The notes under the pieces are model-generated. The model had not been told where the DNA came from, made no database searches, and was given only the letters and a program-made list of their open reading frames with translations. A program made the translations under genes and the position numbers. A DNA stretch of 64,000 nt from Anthopleura xanthogrammica (taxonomy: Eukaryota; Cnidaria; Anthozoa; Actiniaria; Actiniidae), in the NCBI GenBank assembly GCA_964019055.1, contig OZ025208.1, positions 9,740,539 to 9,804,538 on the forward strand. The letters are read 5' to 3'. Numbering within the stretch: position 1 is the stretch's first letter; every line of letters begins with the position of its first letter. Positions 63,630 to 64,000 of this stretch are shown piece by piece.

Positions 63630-64000
63630 CTATTGTGTGGAGAGAAAATGAAAGAGAGATTTGGGCAGACTTGAACTTGTTAAAGATATACAAAGTCAGG
63701 CTGCATTTACACCAAACAAAAACCTTTAGTTTACTTTATTTTCTTCTATTTTTTCTTTTTTTCTTTACTTTATTACAAGATATACATTGACCACTTTCCA
63801 TGAGACTACAAAGGTTTTTCAAATTCGTCCCTCACAGTCTCGATCAAATGCTTTTTGTTTTATTACCAATAGGTCTCGATACGGAAAGTGATAACATGAT
63901 TTGTCATCTTTCCATTTCAATGAAATTGTCCCATAATCATGGGCAGTCCAAATCTATTGCATTCTCGCAAAGTGCTCGCAAATACACTTCTCTGTTTGTG
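63630..64000. other. Window end, intron of the tandem-domain gene
   Basis: Upstream of the acceptor at 63630 the sequence is pyrimidine/AT-rich (for example a T/C-rich run near 63730-63770). No exon recognised before the edge. Confidence 0.4.

Overview
The window is eukaryotic nuclear DNA from a metazoan, most likely an anthozoan cnidarian and possibly a stony coral (inference). Supporting signs are multi-exon genes with GT-AG introns, secreted cysteine-rich proteins (WAP, PAN/apple-EGF-D8C, tandem 'GCY...FGVQ.GGECWS' domains), a glutamate-rich secreted acidic protein of the kind seen in coral skeletal matrix, and very many short inverted-repeat elements in introns and spacers. Nothing looks bacterial or viral.

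Layout. 1-11998: an uninterrupted 83-bp satellite, about 144 copies in perfect register, entering from the left edge. It stops about 85 bp upstream of the TATA box of a small secreted two-WAP-domain gene (12217-15132, +). 15400-16290: an 88-89 bp tandem array derived from a dispersed inverted-repeat element. 17250-18918 (-): a secreted precursor with a furin site followed by a 14-cysteine domain. 21305-24726 (-): a second two-WAP gene, partly an inverted duplicate of the first, whose last intron carries about 940 bp of (GACA)n. 25200-25850: a foldback element and a LINE tail. 26651-30125 (-) and 32813-36675 (-): two paralogous secreted PAN-EGF-D8C genes. 37192-38679 (+): mitochondrial fission factor (MFF). 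41889-44727 (-): the secreted Glu-rich acidic repeat protein. 48448-49416 (-): an intronless presenilin/signal-peptide-peptidase-type intramembrane aspartyl protease. 52208-57523 (+): DNAJC27 (Rab-like GTPase plus J domain), complete in seven exons. 59667-63629 and beyond (-): the 3' part of a secreted protein with four tandem cysteine-rich domains.

Most genes in the window encode secreted or extracellular proteins. MFF, DNAJC27 and the protease are cellular housekeeping genes. Gene models were built by hand from splice signals with phase checked at every junction; no transcript evidence was available. The repeats belong to at least eight families with two or more copies or recognisable inverted termini, several lying inside introns. 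The most striking items are the indel-free satellite ending at a promoter, the inverted WAP duplication with its one-sided microsatellite expansion, the 103-bp minisatellite that is a repeated copy of a gene's own last codons, and the lone intramembrane protease.
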